In this document: piece by piece, positions 11,758 through 22,892 of the stretch
Numbering within the stretch: position 1 is the stretch's first letter
How the letters are laid out: each line of letters opens with the position of its first letter
Assembly (NCBI GenBank): GCA_030248065.1
Contig: JASAMV010007728.1
Location: 1-64,000, forward strand
DNA: 64,000 nt
Direction: 5' to 3'
Source: Rhynchonema sp. JSB1_4
Taxonomy: Eukaryota > Nematoda > Chromadorea > Monhysterida > Xyalidae
Notes under the pieces: generated by a model
What the model was told of the DNA's origin: nothing
Seen by the model: the letters and a program-made list of their open reading frames with translations, nothing else
The model's database searches: none
Program-made: the position numbers and the translations under genes

Positions 11758-13149
11758 ATCGCCCCATCGGTGATGGTATCGGTCGGCAAACAAGTGACCA
11801 GTCCAGAGGTTACGTTGGGTACCACCACTGTAAACTCTGAGCTCAAAGCTCAGTCGGTTTCCTCGAAAGATGCTTTGCATTGTTTATTCTGTGACAAGAG
11901 CCACTACAGTTCGGGGTGCAAGCTTGTGTTTACGTTGAATGACCGCAAAGCCATCTTGAAACGTTTGGGTCGATGTTTTTCGTGTTTGGGGTCGAAGCAC
12001 ATCGCGGCTAAATGCAAAAAGCCGCCCAGTCTGTGTACGTACTGTCGCGATTTTGGGCATCCGAGTGCATTATGCCCAAATGTATTTGGCGCGACAAAAG
12101 CCAAACCCCCGCTTCGCTCTTTTCGGTCAAAGGGGGAGGGTCCTACGGAAGGACATCGGCTTCGGCGGCAATCGAATCCCACGGAGGGACTTCGATATCG
12201 GCAATCGGTTGCGGCAACAACCGAACAAAAACGCAATTTTGGGATTTCGGCAATTCCCAAATGCGTCGGCAGCGGGCTGACGAGTCCGCAAATCGGCATC
12301 AAACCGCATGCGGCCTCTCTCGGCGCACACAAAGCGGTCGGTGATGTTTCAATACGTACACACGTTACTACTGGTGCGGTCAAACCTGAGCTGCAAGCTC
12401 AGTCGGTCAAATCTGAGCTCCGGGCACCATCGGTTAAATGTGGGCAGCGGTGTTCTTCAAGTCGACAATCGGTCGGTCGTGACAACGACCATATTGAGAC
12501 ACAGGCACCAACTATCGGCTGTTCTTCGGTGCCTGCGGTTGTTGCTCCCAAGGACGGTGGCGTACAACGGAGCAGCAGCCACAAATGTCGCGGGCAACGG
12601 CGCTCGCACAATTTCGTTGATGTTCGTGATCGTGAATCAGGTGTGCACGAGCAGGCACCTGATAACGAGGCGGCGGCAGAGTGTGCAGCGAGAGACGATT
12701 CCGTTGAACCAAAGTCGTTTGGTGGTTCAGTTGAGTCAAATAAGTTCGGTTCGGTCACATCAGAGCGGTTCGGTTTGGTTCAAAGTAAAGTGGGCGGTGT
12801 AGCTGAGCAAGACAAACTTCACATTCTTGCAGAAGTCATTACAGAGCTGCTCGATACCAAGCAACGGCAGGGCTTGACGTTCTGTTCTCCATCCGATCGA
12901 CAGCTACAACAACGGCGATTCGAACGACAGCTGGCGAAATCGGCACCCAACAACTGGTCGAAAGTGCGTGACGGTGAGACGAACGCGAACAGTCAGTGCA
13001 ACGGTGCGAACAGTTCGAAATCGATCGATGGCAACAATCGGGCGGAACGGTCGAACAGTCGAACCGGTGATCATGAGAAGCGCCCAGTGAATTTTGGGCA
13101 CGGACTCTTGTATTTACTACAGCAAAGCGTAAACCTTAACAGTTTCTAA
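11578..13149 (+). CDS. Gag-like protein of a BEL/Pao-type retrotransposon, truncated element
   Basis: A single open frame of ~520 codons; the first ATG is at 11578. Its first ~60 residues lie in the outer end of the large inverted repeat. Three zinc knuckles follow in a row from about nucleotide 11881: a CLFC...H...C variant, then CFSC-x4-H-x4-C, then CTYC-x4-H-x4-C. This spacing, together with the short Cys-rich lead-in, is typical of BEL/Pao-family Gag. The rest is Ser/Gln/Arg-rich low complexity. No protease, reverse transcriptase or integrase follows; 200 bp downstream is the polypurine tract. The element is thus gag-only and probably non-autonomous. The N-terminal part of Gag is missing or replaced. 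Family assignment rests on the knuckle pattern and is moderately sure. Confidence 0.6.
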   Translation: MWPNVQCCQNVKNVDQCTCLNLYLQNGSGCATQNWDLGGSMYGQSNEQIKLWGQNFFRTPIAPSVMVSVGKQVTSPEVTLGTTTVNSELKAQSVSSKDALHCLFCDKSHYSSGCKLVFTLNDRKAILKRLGRCFSCLGSKHIAAKCKKPPSLCTYCRDFGHPSALCPNVFGATKAKPPLRSFRSKGEGPTEGHRLRRQSNPTEGLRYRQSVAATTEQKRNFGISAIPKCVGSGLTSPQIGIKPHAASLGAHKAVGDVSIRTHVTTGAVKPELQAQSVKSELRAPSVKCGQRCSSSRQSVGRDNDHIETQAPTIGCSSVPAVVAPKDGGVQRSSSHKCRGQRRSHNFVDVRDRESGVHEQAPDNEAAAECAARDDSVEPKSFGGSVESNKFGSVTSERFGLVQSKVGGVAEQDKLHILAEVITELLDTKQRQGLTFCSPSDRQLQQRRFERQLAKSAPNNWSKVRDGETNANSQCNGANSSKSIDGNNRAERSNSRTGDHEKRPVNFGHGLLYLLQQSVNLNSF

Positions 13150-13343
13150 CTTTTTCGTAACTTTGGCCAGAAAACAGCTATTTCGTATTCGGTAGCGAAC
13201 AGACATAATATGGTTCACTGTAATGTAGTTTTTCGGACTGAATTTTCGGTTACCAAACCAATTCGCATGGGGTTACCTACCATCAATTCGGCATAAGTGA
13301 ACAATAGTTAACTCTCTTGATTCGGACGTTCATTCTGTATTTT

Positions 13344-13352
13344 GAGGGGGAG
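13344..13352 (+). other. Polypurine tract of LTR retroelement
   Basis: GAGGGGGAG immediately precedes TGTGGAGAACG, the TG start expected of a 3' LTR. It sits ~195 bp after the gag stop, the normal place for a plus-strand primer site. Confidence 0.65.
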
Positions 13353-13790
13353 TGTGGAGAACGACCTGTTCTCCAGCGAACGGTTTTGTGCAAACCCAAT
13401 TTCCTAGCGTAATGTTTAGGCTACAGCTAAAGCTTATGAACATGTGATTCTGTGCGGCATGTGTTATCGGTGACTGTGCACATTTGTGCTTGTGTGTGTT
13501 TCTGTGACTGTTTGTCAGTCAGCTGGTCGGTGTTATGTGAACGACAGGAATCATGTGATTTACAACCTTCCATTTTCCACACCGTACAATAATTCTCAGT
13601 GCATAAAATATATCCTATTGTGGCCAATATTTCGTCTTCTGCTAAAAAGTAAAGTGAGGTATCGGTCGGTCGTAACACGGGGAGCGGATACAAGAAACTT
13701 GGGCAGCAGGATAATCAGAAAGACGTTGATAACGAAAAAAAATGCAGAGACTTATTTTGGCTGGCCTGCGTAATTCATTATAATATCAGT
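13353..13790 (+). repeat. Putative 3' LTR, right end unresolved
   Basis: Starts with TGTGGAGAACG directly after the polypurine tract. No 5' LTR copy was found in the window, so the right end cannot be fixed by comparison; ~13790 is a guess set by the start of the next repeat. Confidence 0.45.
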
Positions 13791-13839
13791 TATTTTCGTG
13801 CATGTACATTGAGGACACTGGACAATCTGGCTGATTGTG

Positions 13840-14240
13840 TGTGGGGAAAAAAAAAACGATCGGTTTTCTTAAAAAAAACAAGGCGTTTTCTCAAAAAAAA
13901 AAACGCCTGGGTCTTTTTTCGTTTTTTAACCCTGAATTTTCTTAATTTTCCCTGATTTTTCAGGGAAAGTACCCTGATTATCAAGGAAAATCAATTTTTT
14001 GCCCCATTTTTTTTCAAAAAATTTCCGACCAGTTTTTACTTTGTCGAGATACGTCGATACGGAGTTTGACTTTCAGTGATGACCCCGGCCAAAGTTGGTC
14101 CCATGATGCGGGTCTGATATGGGATCTTAACAACTCGCTAGAAAAGGGTTGAAACCCGTTTATTTTCCCTCAAAACACGTAGAATTACTTCATTTAACCA
14201 CGTTTTCTTCCCAACATGAGCGTTTTCCAATTTTTCACAA
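13840..14240 (+). repeat. Truncated copy of the 45511-46022 hAT-like MITE
   Basis: Poly-A/T and ACG-rich start, then ~330 bp nearly identical to 45600-45915 (shared landmarks ACTTTGTCGAGATACGTCG, GACCCCGGCCAAAGTTGG, CCCAACATGAGCG). The copy ends before the right terminal repeat seen at 45960-46022, so it is truncated. Confidence 0.8.
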
Positions 14241-14303
14241 TTTGCTTCATGCGACTTTTTTGCAATGTGCGTTCTTTTCTGCGACTTGCCCGCCAGTGTT
14301 TTA

Positions 14304-17300
14304 TGATCCGATCCCGCAGCCGTGACCCACAGCTATGATGTTTCACCAACCCACGTCGATGTGCACTTGGGTGGTGAGTTTGATCGCATTTTTCCTCACT
14401 TATTATTGCTTACACTTTGTCCAAACTTTGTCTTGCGGCTGAGTTCTGTTTCCCCAGACAGGCGGTGCACTTGGACATCGTCGGGGGGATTGTATGTCAA
14501 AACTTCATGTGGGAAAATACTTCATGTTGGTATAAAACTTCATCTGTGTCAACAGTTCATGTCTAAAAACTTCATGTGAGACAACACTTCATGTCCATAG
14601 TTAAGGGGAACCGAGCGGCTTCTGCCTTCCCGCTCACTTGTGCCTAACGCTGCAGCAACCAAATGTGGTACATGGCTTTCTCTAGTACGTGGGTACACTT
14701 GTCCGACACCAAATCAATTGGAAGTTGCAGCTATCGTGATATTTGGTATGAAGTGCAAAGTGTCACTACATGTACCCCTGTATCCTGCGTTCATGAACGT
14801 CATTTGATGCACACATTTTGCGGTTTCGAGTGGTACGCGAGTTAGATGCATTTGATGATGGTGAAAGTATATATCAATCGAATCCCGTCGTCAAGCTGCG
14901 TGTCGTGGTGTACGTGAAAATATTGAAATTTTGAACATGAAGCTGTCAGGATCCAAAAACCAATGGAGCGCATGAGTGTGACGGGCACCTATGTACTATA
15001 TGTACATATACGTATGTACAATATGCAGCTCGTCAAAATACACCAGCACTAATTTCAATGAAGGCATGTTCAGCAACAAATAGGTACCGTGATGTGCAAC
15101 AGGTATCACAGAAACCATGGAACGCTGATACCTGGCCACAAATATCACGCTTTTGGCTGCGGTGAGAAGCACATGGTGAGCAGACAGTCATGCAGTATAT
15201 TTCTAACCCTACATACATGTACCTTCGCGTATGTACGCTTCAGTCAAACCCCGTGATAAGGGACCAAGAAAAAGCAAATTTCGACTGAACTACACAACTA
15301 TTACGTCTCATTTCTATCCCACCTGTACATTGTAAAAGAAGTGAAATTTCGTGGCCTCAGCCGTTTTTTATAGCGAAAGTTTCTCCGTGATGTAACACAT
15401 TTGGGGGGCAGGACATGTTTTATCGGCATGGGAGACTGATGATTTAGATTTAGATAGGGTCTGATGTTTTGATTTGTTTAATTTTAGAAGGTTAAATGAG
15501 TTTGTCACAACATGCAGTCCATGAAGCAAACACCCGCGTGACCCTAAAAAGTGGTGAACCTGATATTCATACAGCTCTTCATTCTCTTTGTTGTGCGCAA
15601 ACATGCATGTCCGGCAACGGCAGAGCCCACATCATAAGATCTCTTGCATGCACATGCAATGTCACCATTGTGTACCGGCTGTGAGTTTGGCTGGGGAACT
15701 TTTCATCGATTTGCCACCGATAGGCATGATAACAGATGTTGCTATAAACGTATACTTATGTATGCATGTACATACATTCTTATTGTGTCTGTTTGTATTT
15801 GTTCTTCATTCTGAGTCACATTAGGTTCACACTGACGATGACGCTCTGACAATACCGTACGAAGGATGCTTCTGTTATCATGCTCATTAGTGCACAATGG
15901 CATGCAAACTGTGGCCAACCCAAACTACATACAGTAAGTGTTAACAATACAACAATAACAAGAGCAATATCGTATCACAAAACCAGCTCGTATGTATGTG
16001 TTTTTGCGGTTGGCCCTCTGGTGCATCCGCACTGACGATTATCTGGTGCACCGTCCTTCTGCGAAACAAGTAAAAACTGGCCACCAGAAACCCGCAGCAT
16101 TATTACACGCGGGTTGACCGGATTATTTCGGAAAAAATAAGCATGAGCAGCTGCGTACATGCAGCAAAACTGAAGTCACATGACCCTGAAAATTGAATAA
16201 CTGCCGGGCACGAGTTTTACTAGTGCCCAGTACAACATACAGTTGCCTGTTTACACGTTGCCCTTGGTTACAGTTGCACCCCACATGCGCAGACATGAAG
16301 TGTTCTGCTTGGATACGGTAGCAGAGGTGAGACAACACTTCATGGCATGAACTGTTGTCTCACATGAAGTGTTTCAGACTTCACATGAAGTGTTGACTCG
16401 CATGAACTTTCTTCTCACATGAAGTATTGACACGGAATGAAGTGTTGTCCTCGGACCGTCGGGGTCAAATAATGTTATCATGCCCATGGGCTAATTCATT
16501 TGCGTGATTCTCTGTCAAAACCTGAGGCTCGCCTTTGCGTTTCAGGGTTCGCACGTCGCGCACCTTTTCTGTTCCACATTTTCTCAACAAAAAATTGTTT
16601 TGATCAAAGAAACTTTTTCGTGCAAAAAATACAAAGTTTTGCTAAAAAAATACGCCACGCGGCGACTCACAGCACACCAAATCGGGACAGAGGTTGTATC
16701 GGTGAGCTATGTGCGATGATCCGATCCCGCAGCCGTGACCCACAGCTATGCTGTTTCACCAGCCCACGCCGATGTGCACTTGGGTGGTGAGTTTGATCGC
16801 ATTTTTCCTCACTTATTATTGCTACACTTTGTCTAAACTTTGTCTTGCGGCTATAATTTCTGTTTCCCCAGACAGGCGGTGCACTTGGACATCGTCGGGG
16901 TCAAATAATGTTATCATGCCCATGGGCTAATTCATTTGCGTGATTCTCTGTCAAAACCTGAGGCTCGCCTTTGAGTTTCAGGGTTCGCACGTCGCGCACC
17001 TTTTCTGTTCCACATTTTCTCAACAAAAAATTGTTTTGATCAAGGAAACTTTTTCGTGCAAAAAATACAAAGTTTTGCTAAAAAAATACGCCACGCGGCG
17101 ACCCACAGCACACCAAATCGGGACAGAGGTTGTATCGGTGAGCTGTGTGCGATGATCCGATCCCGCAGCCGTGACCCGCAGCTATGATGTTTCACCAACC
17201 CACGCCGATGTGCACTTGGGTGGTGAGTTTGATCGCATTTTTCCTCACTTATTATTGCTACACTTTGTCCAAACTTTGTCTTGCGGCTAATTTCTGTTTC

Positions 17301-18402
17301 CCCAGACAGGCGGTGCACTTGGACATCGTCGGGGTCAAATAATGTTATTATGCCCATGGGCTAATTCATTTGCGTGATTCCCTGTCAAAACCTGAGGCTC
17401 GCCTTTGAGTTTCAGGGTTCGCACGTCGCGCACCTTTTCTGTTCCACATTTTCTCAACAAAAAATTGCTTTGATCAAGGAAACTTTTTCGTGCAAGAAAT
17501 ACAAAGTTTTGCTAAAAAAATACGCCACGCGGCGACCCACAGCACAACAAATCGGGACAGAGGTTGTATCGGTGAGCTGTGTGCGATGATCCGATCCCGC
17601 AGCCGTGACCCACAGCTATGATGTTTCACCAACCCACGCCGATGTCACTTGGGTGGTGAGTTTGATCGCATTTTTCCTCACTTATTATTGCTTACACTTT
17701 GTCCAAACTTTGTCTTGCGGCTATAATTTCTGTTTCCCCACACAGGCGGTGCTCTTGGACATCGCCGGGGTCAAACAATGTTATCATGCCCATGGGCTAA
17801 TTCATTTGCGTGATTCCCTGTCGAAAACTGAGGCTCTCCTTTGAGCTTCAGGGTTCGCACGTCGCGCACCTTTTCTGTTCCACATTTTCTGAACAAAAAA
17901 TTGTTTTGATCAAAGAAACTTTTTCGTGCAAAAAATACAAAGTTTTGCTCAAAAAATACGCCACGCGGCGACCCACAGCACAACAAATCGGGACAAAGGT
18001 TGTATCGGTGAGCTGTGTGCGATGATCCGATCCCGCAGCCGTGACCCACAGCTATGATGTTTCACCAACCCACGCCGATGTGCACTTGGGTGGTGAGTTT
18101 GATCGCATTTTTCCTCACTTATTATTGCTTACACTTTGTCTTGCGGCTATAATTTCTGTTTCCCCAGACAGGCGGTGCACTTGGACATCGCCGGGGTCAA
18201 ACAATGTTATCATGCCCATGGGCTAATTCATTTGCGTGATTCCCTGTCGAAAACTGAGGCTCTCCTTTGAGTTTCAGGGTTCGCACGTCGCGCACCTTTT
18301 CTGTTCCACATTTTCTCAACAAAAAATTGTTTTGATCAAAGAAACTTTTTCGTGCAAAAAATACAAAGTTTTGCTCAAAAAATACGCCACGCGGCGACCC
18401 AC
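14304..18402 (+). repeat. ~434-bp tandem array (interrupted)
   Basis: After a partial unit at 14304-14486, full units begin near 16504, 16940, 17374, 17810 and 18236, giving periods of 436, 434, 436 and 426 bp. Units are ~95% alike by eye. Each contains a donor-like GGTGAGTTTGATCGC and, ~100 bp on, an acceptor-like TTCTGTTTCCCCAG. Open frames of ~71 codons recur in all units but run through the repeat and are broken by small changes. The array ends abruptly at GCGACCCACA (18402), just before the first supported protease exon; it may lie in the protease gene's 5' intron. Confidence 0.88.
14487..16456. mobile_element. ~2 kb non-autonomous DNA transposon with subterminal repeats
   Basis: The element splits one 434-bp unit. 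CGTCGGGG (14479-14486) is repeated at 16457-16464 as an 8-bp target duplication, and the tandem unit resumes exactly after it. Both ends carry several copies of ACTTCATGT, pointing right at the left end (14500-14590) and in reverse (ACATGAAGT) at the right end (16325-16450). An 8-bp duplication and subterminal motif arrays fit the hAT superfamily. No transposase is seen inside, and the interior looks non-coding with TACATATGTA-type simple repeats around 15000-15230. Confidence 0.8.
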
Positions 18403-18417
18403 AATGCAACCCTGCAG

Positions 18418-21217
18418 ACAACACATTTCCAGTCCGCACCCGTTTCAAAAGGGACTTGTTTGCACACAAGATTTCAGGTTAGTCCGTGACAGACAGTTGC
18501 CCCCGACCCCATTATGCCACCGACCCAAAGGGACCCAACTCAACGTCTGTGTATCTAATACAGCACAAATTTGGTTCATTTTGTACGGAAATAATTTTCT
18601 GCGATTTCATCAGCATATAATTAACATGGTGATCATCGTTGTTCTCTATGCTTAATACGTACATATTCATCGAAGTTTTGTGTAGAAGTTAAAAAGCGCG
18701 AAAAATGCGGACTTCCCGACACCAAACCGGATGCGTCGATGTTGGACGATGAGGACTACATGTCGGTGACCGACCGTCCCGGCATCGAGATTAATCAAGT
18801 AGAAACTGCTCAAGTCCCGTTAATCATAAGTACGCGTGTCCAAAACACTTTTCTGTATAGCTCACATGTCAAAATGTACAAAAAAGCATTTGTCTTTTTT
18901 ACACAGATGGCCAAACCGCGATTGCCCACAGCTGGCCGTGGCAAGTCTATATTCGATTCAAGGATCGCTACGCGCCGAATGGCGATTTGGATTGGTATTG
19001 TGGCGGGTCGATCATCGATGCTTATCATGTGGTCACAGCTGCACATTGCTTGTAGGTTTGATCTGTTGACTACTGGGAGTGGGGTGGGGTGGGGACGCAT
19101 CACGTTGGGTATGTGTGGTTCAAACACGTCAGAGCATTGTTACAATCCGGCATGCGAACTCAATACGTACAGTACCATACCAGCTGCAACTCTGAGTGAA
19201 GTCTGCCTTTGCTCCTATATTGTGATTTTTATGAAATCGACGTGTTTTATCTATTTTCATTTAATTTAATTTTAAATTTGATCAAATTCATTCTTTTTCG
19301 ACACATTCTATGATTTTTTCAGTTATTTTGCAAAAGTGGTCATACTCAATTTCTCTTTTATTAGAACGTGGAGGAAGGGAACAAGTCGGCCAGCAGCAAC
19401 ATAAAGTGTCATGAGCTGATGGATGGACTATACATTGTGCCTGCTGGCGTCAAAGGCGTGCATGCGTACGCACGCGGGCTACCCGCGTACATGCAGAATT
19501 CACCCCAAGCTGCAACTGGTACTGCATGTACGGTTTTTTTCAGCCCCGATTGGACTCTATACTTAAACGAGGCGCTGATCCCACATCGTCTTGATGTATA
19601 CGTCGGACTCCACCATCCACCCACAGCCAAAGAAAAGACCGATAATGGAACCGTGTACCATCCGTACAAGATTGTCATGCATGAAAACTATGACATGTAC
19701 CACAACACGTTTGACATTGCACGTACGTAGTAGCGCCTTCCTGCAGCTAAGAGGTCTGGGTCAAAATTTGGTTTGACGCCTTCAGTGTTGGTATTCGACA
19801 AGCCGATTGCGTTCAGTGCGAAAGTTCAGCCGATTTGTTTGCCAGACACACCCGTACAAGCAGGCACGCGCTGCTTCACAACAGGATGGGGCATGACCGA
19901 AGAACAACGTGAGTATAGCGACTGAATAAAATTAATTGATATTCCACCCCTCCTCGGCTTTGCCACTCCAACACACGCATGACTTCGTTTAGAGTATCAG
20001 AACTAAAATAAGAGATTTGCTGTCAGTCCAGTCTTATTGACCTGGGATCTCTGAAGGAAAAGTGGAAATGAAATCGAGAACAGCGTAGGGAATGGTGGAA
20101 ATTATGCTTGTTCGTGTGCGCGTTTGTTTGTTTTAGTGCCCAATGCAAGCAAATACCACGGTCCACTGAAACAAGCGACGCTCACCGTTGCCGGCCGAGG
20201 AGAATGTGCAGATGCAATGCTGAATTCGATGGGGGCCGACCAATACGAGTACCGCAAGTATCCAACGTTCCTCAAGATCCGATCCGATTCCGAGTTGTGC
20301 TCGGTGCGACACGGCAAGCCACTGTCCGATATCTGCTCGGTTCGTACAGATGTACCGGAGTTTTCCGGTTACAGCCCCTGGGGCCCTATTCGGTAGTTGG
20401 TGGGAAATCGGACCCTGAAAATTTGTATTCCCAAATAGAGCCCCATGGGCCATGGGGCTTTATTCGAACCATCTTACGAATACGTACCTAGGGCCCCATG
20501 TAAAATTTTTGTACTTTTCGAATATGGTTCATATCCGATTGCAACACGTTTTTGTGTCTTCTAGACGCTTTGTATAGACTGTATTTTGGTTCTGCCTGAA
20601 AGGCAAAGATTTTGACCAAAAGATGCGAAATACCACGTAAAATAGCTCGTCTTGCTCCTTTTTTATCGGTAAATTTAGATAAAAAAATGGGTACCAGAAC
20701 GAAAAAAATCCCGAATAGTGCCCCATGGGGCTCTATTTGGAACATTTTCCAAATAGAGCCCCACCGGGGCTCTATTCGGGAGGGGGCTGTAACCGGAAAA
20801 CTTCTAGCTCATATCGCGCTGTGAATCAAGAACTATAGCGGTGACGTCCATTGAGCTCAATCCTGAACCATAAACCTGGCGTTTTTCTCATCCAACGACT
20901 TGGCTAGGTTTTGCTGCAGGGCGATTCGGGCGGACCGGTCGTCTGCCAGATAAATGGCAAATGGGTGTTGCACGGCATCAATTCCTATTCATTGGTGCCA
21001 AGAGGTTTCGATCAGATGGAAAACTACACGATGTGCGGCGACCCACGTGGTACAACTTTTTTCGGGAAGGTTGGTGATCGCCACAGCAGTTTCACGGCTG
21101 CATGATTCCGTTACCTGACCGACAACAGTTTTGAAGGTGCACTATTTCGCAAATTGGATTCACAATCACACCAGCCAGGCGTACAAAAGTGAGCACGAAG
21201 CTTTTAAGGAACTGTAA
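18418..21217 (+). CDS. Trypsin-family serine protease (secreted, 5' exon missing)
   Basis: Exons: 18418-18477 (tentative), 18686-18829, 18907-19051, 19544-19722, 19786-19908, 20137-20339, 20920-21073, 21129-21217; phases join throughout. The catalytic triad is complete: TAAHCF (His), TFDIALLVF (Asp) and GDSGGP (Ser). The specificity residue six before the Ser is Asp (SDICSGDSGG), as in trypsin. The mature N-terminus reads IINGQTA and follows VPL, so activation would need cleavage after Leu rather than after Arg/Lys. A CGLP prodomain cysteine precedes it, and the final helix YFANWI is present. The signal peptide exon was not found; it may lie across the tandem array. About 344 residues are visible from exon 18686. 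Extracellular role inferred. Confidence 0.87.
19404..19433 (+). repeat. Solo MITE terminus in protease intron
   Basis: AAAGTGTCATGAGCTGATGG plus the following ~9 bases match the right terminal inverted repeat of the element at 21384-21964. No partner end lies nearby. It sits ~110 bp upstream of the 19544 acceptor, inside an open frame that could be mistaken for exon sequence. Confidence 0.75.
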
Positions 21218-21383
21218 ATTTATCACGGTCTTCCTGTATCACAACTACGATTTGAAAGATACAAGTTCAAAACAGGCCATGATACATAATATTATACCTA
21301 TGCATGCCTACCTTCAAAGCATCTCCAGGCACATCTCGTAAAATTCATGGTCTTGACTTTAACTAATCGGTATAAATTGTGTG

Positions 21384-21964
21384 TATAGTCCGTCCATCAG
21401 CTCATGGCACTTTTGGTTGGGAGGTTCAGGTTCCGTTGTGAAAAAATTGTTCCTCCGCAAGGCAATGTCAGAGAATACCGGGCACCCCACGCAGCTGAGC
21501 AACAGATAAGTCTGAGAACATCGCAGCAGCACAAGTGACCATCTCGCCGCGCAAACATGGTTGCCTGCCGCACCGGACCCTTCGTGGCCCGAACCGAAGC
21601 TTTAAAGCAATTTGAATGTGGAGCGACAGGAGCGCACTTAAATAGAGCCATGACTTCCTGAGATTGACTGCGATTCTGTTGCTGACGGTGATAAGTCCTT
21701 TGGACCTTATGGTAGCTTAGGAGAAATCGCTGAGCACTAAATTGTCAGTCATTGGATTACTGTATGCTGTGATCCCTCCTTTGTAGCAAACCTATGCTGA
21801 TGGAGCTCAGAAATAAAAAAAAAAAATACCGGGCACAAAAATAAAATAAAAACCGATTTCTCTTTCTTTTCTTTTTTCGTACGCCAACCGGAACCGGAAC
21901 AGCACTGGATCCTGTCAAGCTTTTCAGCTGACAAAAAGTGTCATGAGCTGATGGATGGACTATA
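21384..21964. mobile_element. ~580-bp MITE with ~30-bp terminal inverted repeats
   Basis: The left end TATAGTCCGTCCATCAGCTC continues into CATGGCAC. The right end is its inverse (GAGCTGATGGATGGACTATA), with one or two mismatches over ~30 bp. A TA duplication is possible at both sides. The interior is non-coding. Confidence 0.82.
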
Positions 21965-22650
21965 ACAATTAATAACGTGTAGTGTGTTCGTGGTGGGATT
22001 CGAACAATAATAACGTAATAATAGATTATGAACACGCAATGAGATGCAACGCAGTATCAGACTCTGAAAATGAATATTGTGAGAAACTCTTGTTAATGAA
22101 TATCACGTCTAATCACAATAGCAATTTTTGTGACCATATGTTTACAATACGAATAAAAGTGAGAAGTGTGTAGAAGTGTGAAGAAGTGTGTGTGTCCTTC
22201 GGTTTCCGGTTCATTCTCCTCCATGCTCAATCCCGACCCATAAAACCCTCCATCCTCCCCAACAGTAAAGAGAATAGAGAAAATAATAAATTTCCCAAAA
22301 AATGCAGTCAAACCTCGTTACTGTCATTTTGACGGGACCTGACAAATTAGGTAGGTATATGATTATAACGAATTTATGACTGTAATAGGAACAGCACTTA
22401 AGGAATATTGCAGCGGAAATCCCGTATTTTAAGGTTCAACTCGTCATTAATCTTACAATTTGCACTAGTTCTGTCGAAATGTGACTGCTTTTGATGCCAT
22501 ATGATGGAAAATAGTGTCGAAAAGCGGAGTGTTACTGTTTTGTCATGATAATCCAAAGTGCAAAATGCCATTTTTCAGGTTCAACATTAGGGTATGACTA
22601 TAACGAGACATCATTTTAACACGAAAGGAACGAGACCGCCAAATTTGTAT

Positions 22651-22770
22651 TGCTCAGTGGTTGAGAAACGGCCCTGGTTAGGCGGAGGACTAGAGCTCGA
22701 ATCCGAGTCGAAGAAAGCATTATATTTTTTGTTCACAAAGAATTTGGAATGTTTATACATGGCGCTCACC
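22651..22770 (+). repeat. tRNA-derived SINE-like element, copy 1
   Basis: TGCTCAGTGGTTGAG resembles an A box, and GCTCGAATCC ~40 bp downstream a B box. The unit shares its tail (TCGAAGAAAGC, then TTGTTCACAAAG, then TTGGAATGT) with 56753-56880 on the other strand. Two copies with a common non-tRNA tail indicate a SINE rather than a tRNA gene. Confidence 0.7.
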
Positions 22771-22892
22771 GTTATTATAAAATTGTATTGTAATACTATT
22801 TCAAAACATGATGAGGATGGCAGAAAAAAATTTTACCTACCCGCTGCTTCGATTTTAGCATCATTTTTATGCTTTGCGCTGCGCACTGAATG

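Noticed and set aside
11904..12758. Long minus-strand open frames opposite gag
   Set aside because: Shadows of the gag frame; no domain or start context.
16504..18655. Repeated ~71-codon open frames in the 434-bp array
   Set aside because: They follow the repeat period, run across splice-like signals, and show no protein-like constraint.
19365..19543. Upstream extension of protease exon 3
   Set aside because: Wrong phase relative to exon 2 and contains a MITE terminus; the acceptor at 19543 fits both phase and family.
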